From NCBI GenBank assembly GCA_016191385.1, contig JACPOT010000083.1, positions 1 to 36,564 of the forward strand: a stretch of DNA of 36,564 nucleotides, read 5' to 3'. This stretch comes from Chloroflexota bacterium (lineage in GTDB: Bacteria > Chloroflexota > Limnocylindria > P2-11E). Below are positions 26,975 through 35,421 of this stretch, one piece after another. A model generated the notes under the pieces. It was not told the origin of the DNA. It saw only the letters and a program-made list of their open reading frames with translations, and made no database searches. The position numbers and the translations under genes are program-made. Positions within the stretch are counted from its first letter, which is position 1. Every line of letters begins with the position of its first letter.

Positions 26975-27879
26975 TCGAGATCGTCGCGGGCATCGACGCC
27001 GGAGGTACGAAGACGCGCGCCTTCGCCATCGACCGCGCCGGCGAGATCGTCGGGCGCGGGGCCGGTGGAGGCGGGAACCTCCTCACCTCGCCCGACCCGC
27101 AGGGATCGATCATGGCCGCGCTCACGGAGGCGCTCGCTGGGCGGGGCCCGCAGGCGGTGGTCCTGTCGTGCGCGGGCGGCGACCGCGCCGCGGAGCGCGA
27201 GCGCGGGCGCGCGATCCTCGGTGGCCTCGTCGGTCCGGGTGTGCCCATCGACGTCACGCACGACGCGCAAGCCGCGCTCTACGCCGGCGACCGCAGCGGG
27301 TGCGGCGTCGTGCTCATCGCCGGCACGGGCTCGATCGCGTACGGCCGCAATGCCGAAGGCGACGAAGACCGCGCCGGCGGCTGGGGTCACCTCATCGGTG
27401 ACGAAGGCTCGGCCTACTGGATCGGGGTCGAAGGCTTGCGCGCCGCCGCGCACGCCGCTGACGGCCGCGGCGCGCCGACGTCGATCACCGCGAACGTGCT
27501 GCGCGAGCTCGGCCTCGCGGACATGACCGAGGTGCTCCCCCGCGTCTACGGACAGGCGCACCCCGCCTTGGCGATCATTGCCGCGGCGCGCGCGGTGGCG
27601 ACGGCCGCTGCCGCCAACGACGCGATCGCCGTCGGCATCCTCCGCCGCGGAGCGAACGCGCTCGCCCGGAGCGCCAGTGTCGTCGCGATGTCGCTCGGTC
27701 TCTCCGATGGCCCCATCTATCTCGCGGGCGGTGCGTTCGAGCAGATCCCCGCTCTCGCCCAGCACGTCCGGATGGAGCTGCTCACGCTCCTGCCCCGCGC
27801 CGCCGTCGAGCCCGTCAAGGAGGAGCCCGCGATGGGCGCCGCGCGGTTGGCCGCGCGCCTCGCGTGGGGCGCGGCGTGA
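26971..27879 (+). CDS. N-acetylglucosamine kinase-like (BadF/BadG/BcrA/BcrD ATPase family)
   Basis: IEIVAGIDAGGTKTRAFAIDRAGEIVGRGAGGGGNLLTS...VLIAGTGSIAYGRN...GGWGHLIGDEGSAYWIG. Confidence 0.9.
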   Translation: MIEIVAGIDAGGTKTRAFAIDRAGEIVGRGAGGGGNLLTSPDPQGSIMAALTEALAGRGPQAVVLSCAGGDRAAERERGRAILGGLVGPGVPIDVTHDAQAALYAGDRSGCGVVLIAGTGSIAYGRNAEGDEDRAGGWGHLIGDEGSAYWIGVEGLRAAAHAADGRGAPTSITANVLRELGLADMTEVLPRVYGQAHPALAIIAAARAVATAAAANDAIAVGILRRGANALARSASVVAMSLGLSDGPIYLAGGAFEQIPALAQHVRMELLTLLPRAAVEPVKEEPAMGAARLAARLAWGAA

Positions 27880-28694
27880 CCGAGCCGCCGCGCACCGAAA
27901 GGCGCAATCCGAAGGCGTCGCGCCTGGGCAGCCTGACCACGCGCGAGGTGCTCGATCTCATGAACGAGGAGGACGCGACCGTGCCCACCGCGGTACGTGG
28001 CGCGATCGGCGCGATCGAGCGCGCGGTGGAGGCGGTCGTCGCCGCGATCCAGGCCGGAGGCCGGGTGCGCTACGTGGGCGCCGGCACCAGCGGCCGCCTC
28101 GGCGTGCTCGACGCGAGCGAATGGCCGCCGACGTTCGGCGTCGCGCCAGACCTGGCGCGCGGGATCATCGCCGGAGGCGACCGCGCTTTCCGCGAGAGCG
28201 TCGAGGGCGCCGAGGACGACGCAGCGGCGGGTGAACGAGACATCCGCGCCAGCGCGCGCCCCGGCGATGCGGTGGTCGGGATCTCCGCGAGCGGTCGCGC
28301 ACCCTACGTGATCGCCGCAATGCGGGCCGCGCGCGCCGTGGGAGCGCGGACGATCGCGGTCACGTGCGAAGGATCGTCTGAGCTGGCGGCAGCGGCCGAG
28401 ATCGCGATCGCCCTCGACGTCGGTCCGGAGGTCGTGGCGGGGTCGTCACGGCTCAAGGGCGGCACCGCGACGAAGCTCGTGCTGAACATGATCTCGACCG
28501 CGGCGATGATCCGCCTCGGTCACACGCGCGACGACCTCATGGCCGACCTGCGCGCCGTCAACGCGAAGCTCCGCGACCGTGCGATCGCCATCGTCTCGTC
28601 GGAAGCAGGCATCCCGGCGGCGGATGCGCGCGCGCGTCTCGAGCGCGCGGACTGGGACATCCGCCGCGCGATATCGGAGGCGCGGAAAGGCTAG
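27876..28694 (+). CDS. murQ: N-acetylmuramic acid 6-phosphate etherase
   Basis: TERRNPKASRLGSLTTREVLDLMNEEDATVPTAV...VRYVGAGTSGRLGVLDASEWPPTFGV...IISGG-like IIAGGDRAF. Confidence 0.95.
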   Translation: MTEPPRTERRNPKASRLGSLTTREVLDLMNEEDATVPTAVRGAIGAIERAVEAVVAAIQAGGRVRYVGAGTSGRLGVLDASEWPPTFGVAPDLARGIIAGGDRAFRESVEGAEDDAAAGERDIRASARPGDAVVGISASGRAPYVIAAMRAARAVGARTIAVTCEGSSELAAAAEIAIALDVGPEVVAGSSRLKGGTATKLVLNMISTAAMIRLGHTRDDLMADLRAVNAKLRDRAIAIVSSEAGIPAADARARLERADWDIRRAISEARKG

Positions 28695-28721
28695 GCGGCC
28701 TGTGCCATAGTCGCCCCTCCG

Positions 28722-29195
28722 ATGCTCGAAACGCGACCACCCTCGGTGTCAGCGGCGCCCGGAGCGACGCCTGGTGTGCCGCCGGACGGGCAGGAGCACG
28801 AGCGCCCGGACGCTCTCGCCGCGGACGTCGCGAAAGCAGTGCGCGAGCTGCGCGTGGGCCTCGGATTGTCCGAGCGCGCAGCCGCACGCCTGCTCGGTAC
28901 GTCGCAAACACAGCTCCGCCGGATGGAGGATCCGCGGTACCTGCCGTCACTTCGATCGCTCTCGCGGCTCGCGATCGTGTACGGACAGAAGCTGCGCATC
29001 GCTTTCGAGCCGCGCGACAAGCCGGCGCGGGATCGATACGCGCGCGCGCGTCCCCCTGAAAAAGCCGATCTGTTAGGCTCGGCGCGCCCGAAGAGGGCGG
29101 CGCAAGGGACCACGCGATCGTCGCGCGAGGCTCGCCTCCCGAGGACCCGCGGAGCTCAAGTGCCACAAAAAAAGGGGAGGAAGTCTCAGACGTGA
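28722..29195 (+). CDS. XRE-like helix-turn-helix protein
   Basis: VRELRVGLGLSERAAARLLGTSQTQLRRMEDPRYLPSLRSLSRLAIVYGQKLRIAFEPR. Confidence 0.75.
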   Translation: MLETRPPSVSAAPGATPGVPPDGQEHERPDALAADVAKAVRELRVGLGLSERAAARLLGTSQTQLRRMEDPRYLPSLRSLSRLAIVYGQKLRIAFEPRDKPARDRYARARPPEKADLLGSARPKRAAQGTTRSSREARLPRTRGAQVPQKKGRKSQT

Positions 29196-29524
29196 GCTCC
29201 ACCGACAAGACCCTGACCTGCAAGGACTGCGGTCAGGAATTCATCTGGACCACGGGAGAGCAGGAGTTCTATCAGTCCCGCGGTCTCGTCAACGAGCCCG
29301 GTCGTTGCCCGACGTGCCGCGCCGCGCGCCGTTCGTCCGGCGGAGCGGGTGGTTACGGCGGCAGCCGCGGGATGAGCGGACCCCGCGAGTTCTTCACCGC
29401 GACGTGCAGCAACTGCGGTGGCGAGGCGCGCGTTCCGTTCCAGCCACGCGGCGACAAGCCGGTGTACTGCAGCAACTGCTTCGAGCAGGTGCGGCCATCG
29501 GCGTCGCGGGGTAGCCGCTACTAG
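29192..29524 (+). CDS. Zinc-ribbon protein with zf-Tbcl-like and CxxC-x17-CxxC modules
   Basis: LTCKDCGQEFIWTTGEQEFYQSRGLVNEPGRCPTCRAARR...CSNCGGEARVPFQPRGDKPVYCSNC (17 residues between CxxC pairs); GTGA overlap with HTH gene. Confidence 0.85.
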   Translation: MSSTDKTLTCKDCGQEFIWTTGEQEFYQSRGLVNEPGRCPTCRAARRSSGGAGGYGGSRGMSGPREFFTATCSNCGGEARVPFQPRGDKPVYCSNCFEQVRPSASRGSRY

Positions 29525-29547
29525 ACGCTCTGTCGCGAGGATCATCG

Positions 29548-29571
29548 AAGCCTCGGGGCGACCCGGGGCTT
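29548..29571 (+). terminator. Intrinsic terminator-like hairpin
   Basis: aagcctcggg-gcga-cccggggctt followed by cttcctt, 24 nt after the zinc-ribbon stop. Confidence 0.65.
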
Positions 29572-29776
29572 CTTCCTTGCCTCCGTTAGCCTCCGGCGCG
29601 TGATCCCCGACACGCGCTATGCACGGCTCGACCAGGACTCGGTCGCCGGGATCCCTGGCCCGAGACCTGCTGTTTCGCCTGGCCGCCTGTTGCGGGGCCG
29701 CCCGTCCGCTCCCTAAGATGGCGTCGCCTGCCGCCTGGGGAGCGGCGTCGGAGCCCTGCGGAAAGCGGAGGCTGAG

Positions 29777-31534
29777 ATGCTCCTCGGGTACGTCGCTTGT
29801 CATCCCCATCAGCGTCCCTTCGTTCTGCCCCTCGTCGTCGCGATGCTCGTGGCGATCCTCACCCTTGCCGGACCCGCGCAACCCGCGGCCGCCGCGCTCG
29901 CGTGCACGACCCCGAACCCCGGTGAGGTCACCGTGTACTGGTTCGACGTCGAGCAGGGCGACGCCCAGCTCATCGTCGGGCCCACCGGCAAGACGCTGCT
30001 CATCGACCTGGGCGAGATCGCGTGGAACAGCAAGGGCGCCAACACGATGGCGGCGCGGACCGAGGCGAAGATCCGTTCGATCTGCGGTACCGGCTCGAAC
30101 CCCGTCGCTCTCGACTACGTCATGGGCTCGCACCTCCATCTCGATCACATCGGCTACGCGTGGAATCCCCAGGACGCGCCCGGCGCCGTCGGGAACGGGC
30201 TCTACCAGCTGCTCACGCCCACGACATCCGGCGGTTTCGGCTTCACCGTCGGGACGCTGCTCGACCGCGACGGCGGGACGTGGACCGACGCCAACGGCGA
30301 CGGCCGCTGCACGGTGGGTACCGCGACCAGCCCCGACCCGGAAGTCGCGTGGAGCAACGCCGGCACGACGTCGCAGACCGCGCGCCGCTGGATCTGCTGG
30401 CTGTACGGACCCGCAGGCCAGGCCGACCGCGCGAACATCGCAGGTAAGGTCGTGACGCTGACGAACAGCGGACCGTGGCCCAGCATCGACCTCGGTACCG
30501 GCGTCACCGCGACGATCATCAACGCGAACGGAAAGGACACGATGGAGGTCGATGGATCCACCCCCGTCAGCGGAGACCACACGAGCGAAGCGACCCCGCC
30601 ATCCGAGAACGACTACTCGGTCGCCGTGAAGGTCACCTATGGCCTGTGGGAGTACGCCACCGCGGGCGACTCCGACGGCGAGTACAGCACCAGCGGGAAC
30701 GGCTACACGTACAACGACGTCGAGGCGAAGATCGGCCCGCTCTTCGGCAACGTCGAGACGATGCGGGCGAACCACCATGGCAGCGACAAGTCTTCGTCGG
30801 CGAGCTACGTGAACACGCTGAAGCCGGAGACCACGTTCATCTCTTGCGGGAACAACAGCTATGGCCACCCCGGCAACCGGATGCTCGACGCGCTGCGCAG
30901 CGTCGTGAACGAGCGCGGCACCGGCGCCGACATCTATCTCGCGAACAACCCGTGCGACCCGTTCCAATCCGATGGGACCACGCCCACGAACTACACCGGG
31001 CTCCTCAACACCAACGGCGACGTCCTCCTCGTCACGACCGGCACTGGGACCGGCTATGTCATCTACTACGGCGCGAGCAGCCGGACCTACGCCGCGTACG
31101 ACGAGGTCGCCCCCGACCCCTCGCAGGTGCGGATCAACGAGTTCCTCATGGCGCCGAACCCGAGCGGCAACGGCGAGTGGGTCGAGCTGTACAACCCGAC
31201 GTCGTCCGCGATCGACATCTCGGGGCTGTACATCGACGACGTCGCCGGCGGAGGCGGCGCGCCTCGTCAGATCCCGGCGGGGACGACCATCGCCGCCCGA
31301 AGCCGCTGGGTCATGGACATCCCGTCCGGGTTCCTCAACAACACCGGCGCGGAGTCGGTGCGCTACCTGAAGATCGTCGGCGGCGTCGACACCGTCTACG
31401 ACACCTACGACTACAGCCTCGGCTCGACGCAATACAACAAGGTCTTCCATCGCACCGGCGACGGCGGCGCGTGGTGCAACACCATCTCGTCGAACGTCAC
31501 GAAGGGGACGGCCAACCCGACGACCTGTCCCTGA
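29777..31534 (+). CDS. Secreted MBL-fold (ComEC/Rec2-like) hydrolase with C-terminal lamin-tail (LTD) domain
   Basis: Signal-peptide-like N-term; VYWFDVEQGDAQLIVGPTGKTLLIDLGE...GSHLHLDHIGY...ANHHGSDKSSS; LTD-like VRINEFLMAPNPSGNGEWVELYNPTSSAIDISGLYI. Confidence 0.88.
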   Translation: MLLGYVACHPHQRPFVLPLVVAMLVAILTLAGPAQPAAAALACTTPNPGEVTVYWFDVEQGDAQLIVGPTGKTLLIDLGEIAWNSKGANTMAARTEAKIRSICGTGSNPVALDYVMGSHLHLDHIGYAWNPQDAPGAVGNGLYQLLTPTTSGGFGFTVGTLLDRDGGTWTDANGDGRCTVGTATSPDPEVAWSNAGTTSQTARRWICWLYGPAGQADRANIAGKVVTLTNSGPWPSIDLGTGVTATIINANGKDTMEVDGSTPVSGDHTSEATPPSENDYSVAVKVTYGLWEYATAGDSDGEYSTSGNGYTYNDVEAKIGPLFGNVETMRANHHGSDKSSSASYVNTLKPETTFISCGNNSYGHPGNRMLDALRSVVNERGTGADIYLANNPCDPFQSDGTTPTNYTGLLNTNGDVLLVTTGTGTGYVIYYGASSRTYAAYDEVAPDPSQVRINEFLMAPNPSGNGEWVELYNPTSSAIDISGLYIDDVAGGGGAPRQIPAGTTIAARSRWVMDIPSGFLNNTGAESVRYLKIVGGVDTVYDTYDYSLGSTQYNKVFHRTGDGGAWCNTISSNVTKGTANPTTCP

Positions 31535-31560
31535 CGAGACTGTCCTCGCGGGCCCTCGCG

Positions 31561-31596
31561 GCCGCGGGTCTCGCTCCAGTGAGCGGGACCCGCGGC
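31561..31596 (+). terminator. Strong hairpin, terminator-like
   Basis: gccgcgggtc-t-cgctc-cagt-gagcg-g-gacccgcggc downstream of the MBL-LTD gene; no clear U-tract. Confidence 0.55.
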
Positions 31597-31637
31597 TCGC
31601 TGGACCGCTGTGGGCGCCCGCTAGCATCCGCGCCCTC

Positions 31638-32651
31638 ATGGAATTCGGCTTCACCCTCAAGCCCAACGTCGCCTTCGACCGCCTTGTCTCGCTGACGCGG
31701 CTCGCGGAGCGGAACGGCTTCGCGTACGGCTGGATCTTCGACAGCCACGTCCTCTGGAAGGAGGCCTACACGCTCCTCACGCTCATGGTCCAGAACACCG
31801 AGCGCATGCGTCTCGGCACGTGCGTCACCAACCCCGCCACGCGCGACCCGTCCGTGACCGCGAGCGCGCTCGCCGTCCTGCAGCTCCTCTCGAAGGGACG
31901 TATGGACCTGGGCATCGGGCGCGGCGACAGCGCGCGGCGGGTCATGGGCAAGAAGCCGACGACCCTCGAGGACCTCGAGCGCGCGACGCTGCTCATCCGC
32001 GACCTCTGCGAGGGCCGCGAAGCCGATCACGAGGGCACGCGCATCCGCCTCGACTGGGCCGGGCCGTACGACCTGCCGGCGTGGATCGCCGGCTACGGGC
32101 CGAAGGCGCTCGCGATCACGGGGCGGGTGGCGGACGGCGCGATCATCCAGCTCGCTGACCCCAGCCTCGTCGGCTGGTGCGTAGGCCTCGCGCGTGACGG
32201 CGCGCGCGCGGCGGGCCGCGACGTGCGCGAGCTGCGGATCATGTCCGCGGCGCCCGCGCACGTCGGCAAGCGCGAGGCCGTCCGCGATCGCGTCCGCTGG
32301 TTCCCTGCCCTCGTGAGCAACCACGTCGTCGACCTCGTGAAGCGCTACGGCGAGTCGTCGCTCCCCGCGGACCTCACGGCGTACGTGCGCGGCCGGCCGG
32401 GGTACGACTACCAGCACCACGCGGAGTCGGGATCGTCCAATGCGGCGTTCGTGGACAACGAGTCCGTGGACCGCTTCTGCGTCATCGGTGAGGTCGAGGA
32501 GCACGTCGCGAAGCTGCGCGCGCTCGCCGCCGCGGGCGTCACGCAGTTCAATGTCTACCTCATGAGCGGCGAGGAGGAGAAGGTCCTCGAGGCCTACGGC
32601 CGCGAGATCATCCCGGCGCTGAAGGAGCTTCAGCCCAGCGCGATCGCCTGA
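31638..32651 (+). CDS. LLM-class (F420-dependent-type) oxidoreductase
   Basis: MEFGFTLKPNVAFDRLVSLTRLAERNGFAYGWIFDSHVLWKEAYTLLTLMVQNTERMRLGTCVTNPATRDPSVTASALAVLQLLSKGRMDLGIGRGD. Confidence 0.9.
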   Translation: MEFGFTLKPNVAFDRLVSLTRLAERNGFAYGWIFDSHVLWKEAYTLLTLMVQNTERMRLGTCVTNPATRDPSVTASALAVLQLLSKGRMDLGIGRGDSARRVMGKKPTTLEDLERATLLIRDLCEGREADHEGTRIRLDWAGPYDLPAWIAGYGPKALAITGRVADGAIIQLADPSLVGWCVGLARDGARAAGRDVRELRIMSAAPAHVGKREAVRDRVRWFPALVSNHVVDLVKRYGESSLPADLTAYVRGRPGYDYQHHAESGSSNAAFVDNESVDRFCVIGEVEEHVAKLRALAAAGVTQFNVYLMSGEEEKVLEAYGREIIPALKELQPSAIA

Positions 32652-32654
32652 CCG

Positions 32655-33089
32655 CTACTCGGGGACGGTCACGTCGGTACCGTCGTGCTGGATCACGGCG
32701 AGCCCTGGGATGTCGTACTGGTCGCGGTCAAGCGTCGCGAGAGGAAGTCCGTATCGCTTGGCGGTCGCCGCGATCCAGAGATCGTTGTCGTTCTTGGAAC
32801 GCCCAAGCCTGTCGCAACGGACGCGCATACGTGCCCACTCCTCGGCGATGTCGCGGTCGATCGATAGGGCGACGTACAGCCGCAGATGGTCTTCGAGCTC
32901 GCGCGTTCTGCGCTCGCCGAAGCTCGCCGCGATCGCCCCGCGCTTGAGCTCAGCCACGGTGACCACGGACACTCCCAGTAGGTCCACCGTGAGGCGGGCC
33001 TTTATCAGGGAGACACGCCCGTCCTCTCGAAGCGTGGAGGAGACGACGGACGTGTCGCACAGGACGGTCGGCGCGGGCTCTTGGGCTAT
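32655..33089 (-). CDS. PIN-domain (VapC-like) toxin; likely ATA start at 33089
   Basis: (M)AQEPAPTVLCDTSVVSSTLREDGRVSLIKARLTVDLLGVSVVTVAELKRGA...KNDNDLWIAATAKRYGLPLATLDRDQYD; first catalytic Asp (CDTS) lies upstream of the first canonical start, GTG 32987. Confidence 0.85.
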   Translation of the reverse strand: MAQEPAPTVLCDTSVVSSTLREDGRVSLIKARLTVDLLGVSVVTVAELKRGAIAASFGERRTRELEDHLRLYVALSIDRDIAEEWARMRVRCDRLGRSKNDNDLWIAATAKRYGLPLATLDRDQYDIPGLAVIQHDGTDVTVPE

Positions 33090-33529
33090 ATCTTTTCAGG
33101 CTCGGTCTGTTCGCGCGCGAGCATCTCGTGCTCCATGCGCTCGAACTCGTCCATGGCGCGACCAAAGGCCTCCCGCTCTTCCTTGGTCAGCCGCGGAAGG
33201 TTCAGCGGAGGAAAGCCCTGTGGCTTGGTGATGCCTTGCGCCTTCGCGATCGACGCGAGGTCGTTGTTCCCCCACACGCCCTGCGGAAGCAGCTTCTTGT
33301 CCCAGGTGAGCTGTTCGCCCACACGGAACTTCCCTCCGAGAAGCGTCTCCATCTGTATCTGGAAGCGCTTGGACCCGGGGTGGTCACCGCGGATGACGCG
33401 ACGGATGTGCTCGACCGTGTACCCAGAGCGCTCCGCCAGCTCCGCCACCGTAAGGCCGCGCCGCTCCATGAGCTCCCGCATCGTCGGAAGCTCATTCGTC
33501 GTTCCCGAACGTGTCTTTCGCAACACCAT
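33086..33529 (-). CDS. XRE-family HTH protein, putative antitoxin of the PIN toxin
   Basis: MRELMERRGLTVAELAERSGYTVEHIRRVIRGDHPGSKRFQIQMETLLGGKF; ends ...PEKI-TAG. Confidence 0.8.
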   Translation of the reverse strand: MVLRKTRSGTTNELPTMRELMERRGLTVAELAERSGYTVEHIRRVIRGDHPGSKRFQIQMETLLGGKFRVGEQLTWDKKLLPQGVWGNNDLASIAKAQGITKPQGFPPLNLPRLTKEEREAFGRAMDEFERMEHEMLAREQTEPEKI

Positions 33530-33547
33530 GCAGTGACAGGGTATCGG

Positions 33548-34957
33548 CTAGGTCTGGAGGAGAGGGCTCCCGCGCTTGATGAACCGCCCCCGGCCCTTCT
33601 TCCCTAAGAACCTGCCGTCGTCGACGATCACTTCGCCGCGCGAGAGGACGGTCGTGGCCTTGCCCTTCACCTTGCGGCCCTCGTAAGGGCTGTAGTCGAC
33701 GCGCATGTGATGCGTCTTGGCGGAGAGCGTCTGCGTCGCCTTCGGGTCCCAGATGACGATATCGGCGTCGCTCCCGGCCGCGATCGTCCCCTTCCTCGGG
33801 AACATGCCCATGATCTTCGCGGGGCTCGTCGAGCACAGCTCGATCCAGCGGTTGAGCGTGATGCGCCCGCCCACGACGCCGCCGTCGAAGAGCAGGACCA
33901 TCCGTGTCTCGACCCCCGGCGCGCCGTTCGGGATCTTGGAGAAGTCGCCCTTGCCGAGCTCCTTCTGCTTGGGCAGCCCCGCGAAGCCCTCCTTCATGCA
34001 GAAGGGGCAGTGGTCGGTGCTCACGACCTGCAGGTCGTTGCGCGCGAGACCCTTCCACAGCTCGTCCTGGTGCCACTTCGGGCGCAGCGGCGGCGACATG
34101 ACGTACTTGGCGCCGTCGAAGCCGGGCTCCTCGTAGTTGTCGTAGGAGAGGAAGAGGTACTGAGGGCAGGTCTCCGCGTACGCCGGGAGCCCGCGGTCGC
34201 GGAACTGCCGCACCTGCTCGAGCGCCTGCGATGCCGAGAGGTGGACGATGTACAGCGGCACGCCGCCGGCCATCTCCGCGAGCTTGAACGCCCGTCCCGT
34301 CGCTTCACCTTCGGCCTCCGGGGGCCGCGTGAGCGCGTGCCACTTGGGCTCGGTCTTGCGCTCGGCGAGCGCCTTCTTCACGAGGACGTCGATGACCCCG
34401 CCGTTCTCGGCGTGCATGCAGATGAGGCCGCCCACCTCGGCCGATCGCACGAGCGCTTTGAAGATCGAGGCGTCATCGACCATGAACACGCCGGGGTAGG
34501 CCATGAAGAGCTTGAAGCTCGACACGCCCTCGCCGACCATCGTGCCCATCTCCCTGATGACCTTGTCGGAGACGTCACGCACGATCATGTGCAGCCCGTA
34601 GTCGATGACGGCCTTGCCACGCGCCTTCCCGAGCCACGCGTCGCGCGCCTTTTCGAGAGGCTCGCCGAACCCCTGGACCGCGAAGTCCACGATGCTCGTC
34701 GTCCCGCCGAACGCCGCGGCCACGGTTCCGGTGTGGAAATCGTCCGAGGCCATGGTCCCGCCGAACGGCAGCTCCATGTGGGTATGCACATCGATGCCGC
34801 CCGGGATGACGTACTTCCGCGAGGCATCGATCTTCTTCGCCCCGCTCGCCTTGAGGTCCGTCCCCACGGCCACGACCTTCTCGCCGTCGATGAGCACGTC
34901 GGCCTTGTGCGTGTCGGTGGCGGTCACGACGGTGCCGCCCTGGATGAGGGTCCTCAT
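33548..34957 (-). CDS. Dihydropyrimidinase/D-hydantoinase
   Basis: LIQGGTVVTATDTHKADVLIDGEKVVAVG...YVIPGGIDVHTHMELPFGGTMASDDFHTGT...VSTDHCPF. Confidence 0.95.
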   Translation of the reverse strand: MRTLIQGGTVVTATDTHKADVLIDGEKVVAVGTDLKASGAKKIDASRKYVIPGGIDVHTHMELPFGGTMASDDFHTGTVAAAFGGTTSIVDFAVQGFGEPLEKARDAWLGKARGKAVIDYGLHMIVRDVSDKVIREMGTMVGEGVSSFKLFMAYPGVFMVDDASIFKALVRSAEVGGLICMHAENGGVIDVLVKKALAERKTEPKWHALTRPPEAEGEATGRAFKLAEMAGGVPLYIVHLSASQALEQVRQFRDRGLPAYAETCPQYLFLSYDNYEEPGFDGAKYVMSPPLRPKWHQDELWKGLARNDLQVVSTDHCPFCMKEGFAGLPKQKELGKGDFSKIPNGAPGVETRMVLLFDGGVVGGRITLNRWIELCSTSPAKIMGMFPRKGTIAAGSDADIVIWDPKATQTLSAKTHHMRVDYSPYEGRKVKGKATTVLSRGEVIVDDGRFLGKKGRGRFIKRGSPLLQT

Positions 34958-35421
34958 CGCAGCGCGCTCGCGACCTCGATGAGCTGCGAGATGGAGAGCG
35001 TCGGTGATCGGAGCCAGTAGTAGTAGCCCGATTCGGTCCAGGCGATCTCGGACGGCGCGTCTACCGACGCGAGACCGCTGGTGAAGCGGATGTTCACCCC
35101 GATCCGCAGGCGCGCGGCCGGCTGGTCATTGAGAAGCTGATCCGGGATGGCGGCGAGATCCACGCCGATCACTCCAGGCGGGAGCGCGAGCTGGCGCGCT
35201 AGCGGGATGAGCCCGGGAGAGATCGTCGTCGTGACGACGGCCCTGCTCACGGGGATCACGAACGATGTCCGCGCGGAGGGCACGCTCGCAGAGCTCACGG
35301 GCCACGAGCTGATGACGAGCCCGATGGCCACGCCGACGACCGCGGCTGCGCCTCGGCGCGAGCGCCGCGGCCGCGAGCGCGGGACGGCGGATCCGTCGTC
35401 CCCAAGATCGACGATGGCTAT
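34954..35421 (-). CDS. Single-TM hypothetical protein between nitrilase and dihydropyrimidinase; likely ATA start at 35421
   Basis: (M)AIVDLGDDGSAVPRSRPRRSRRGAAAVVGVAIGLVISSWPVSS...SEIAWTESGYYYWLRSPTLSISQLIEVASALR; ATGA overlap with downstream gene. Confidence 0.65.
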   Translation of the reverse strand: MAIVDLGDDGSAVPRSRPRRSRRGAAAVVGVAIGLVISSWPVSSASVPSARTSFVIPVSRAVVTTTISPGLIPLARQLALPPGVIGVDLAAIPDQLLNDQPAARLRIGVNIRFTSGLASVDAPSEIAWTESGYYYWLRSPTLSISQLIEVASALR

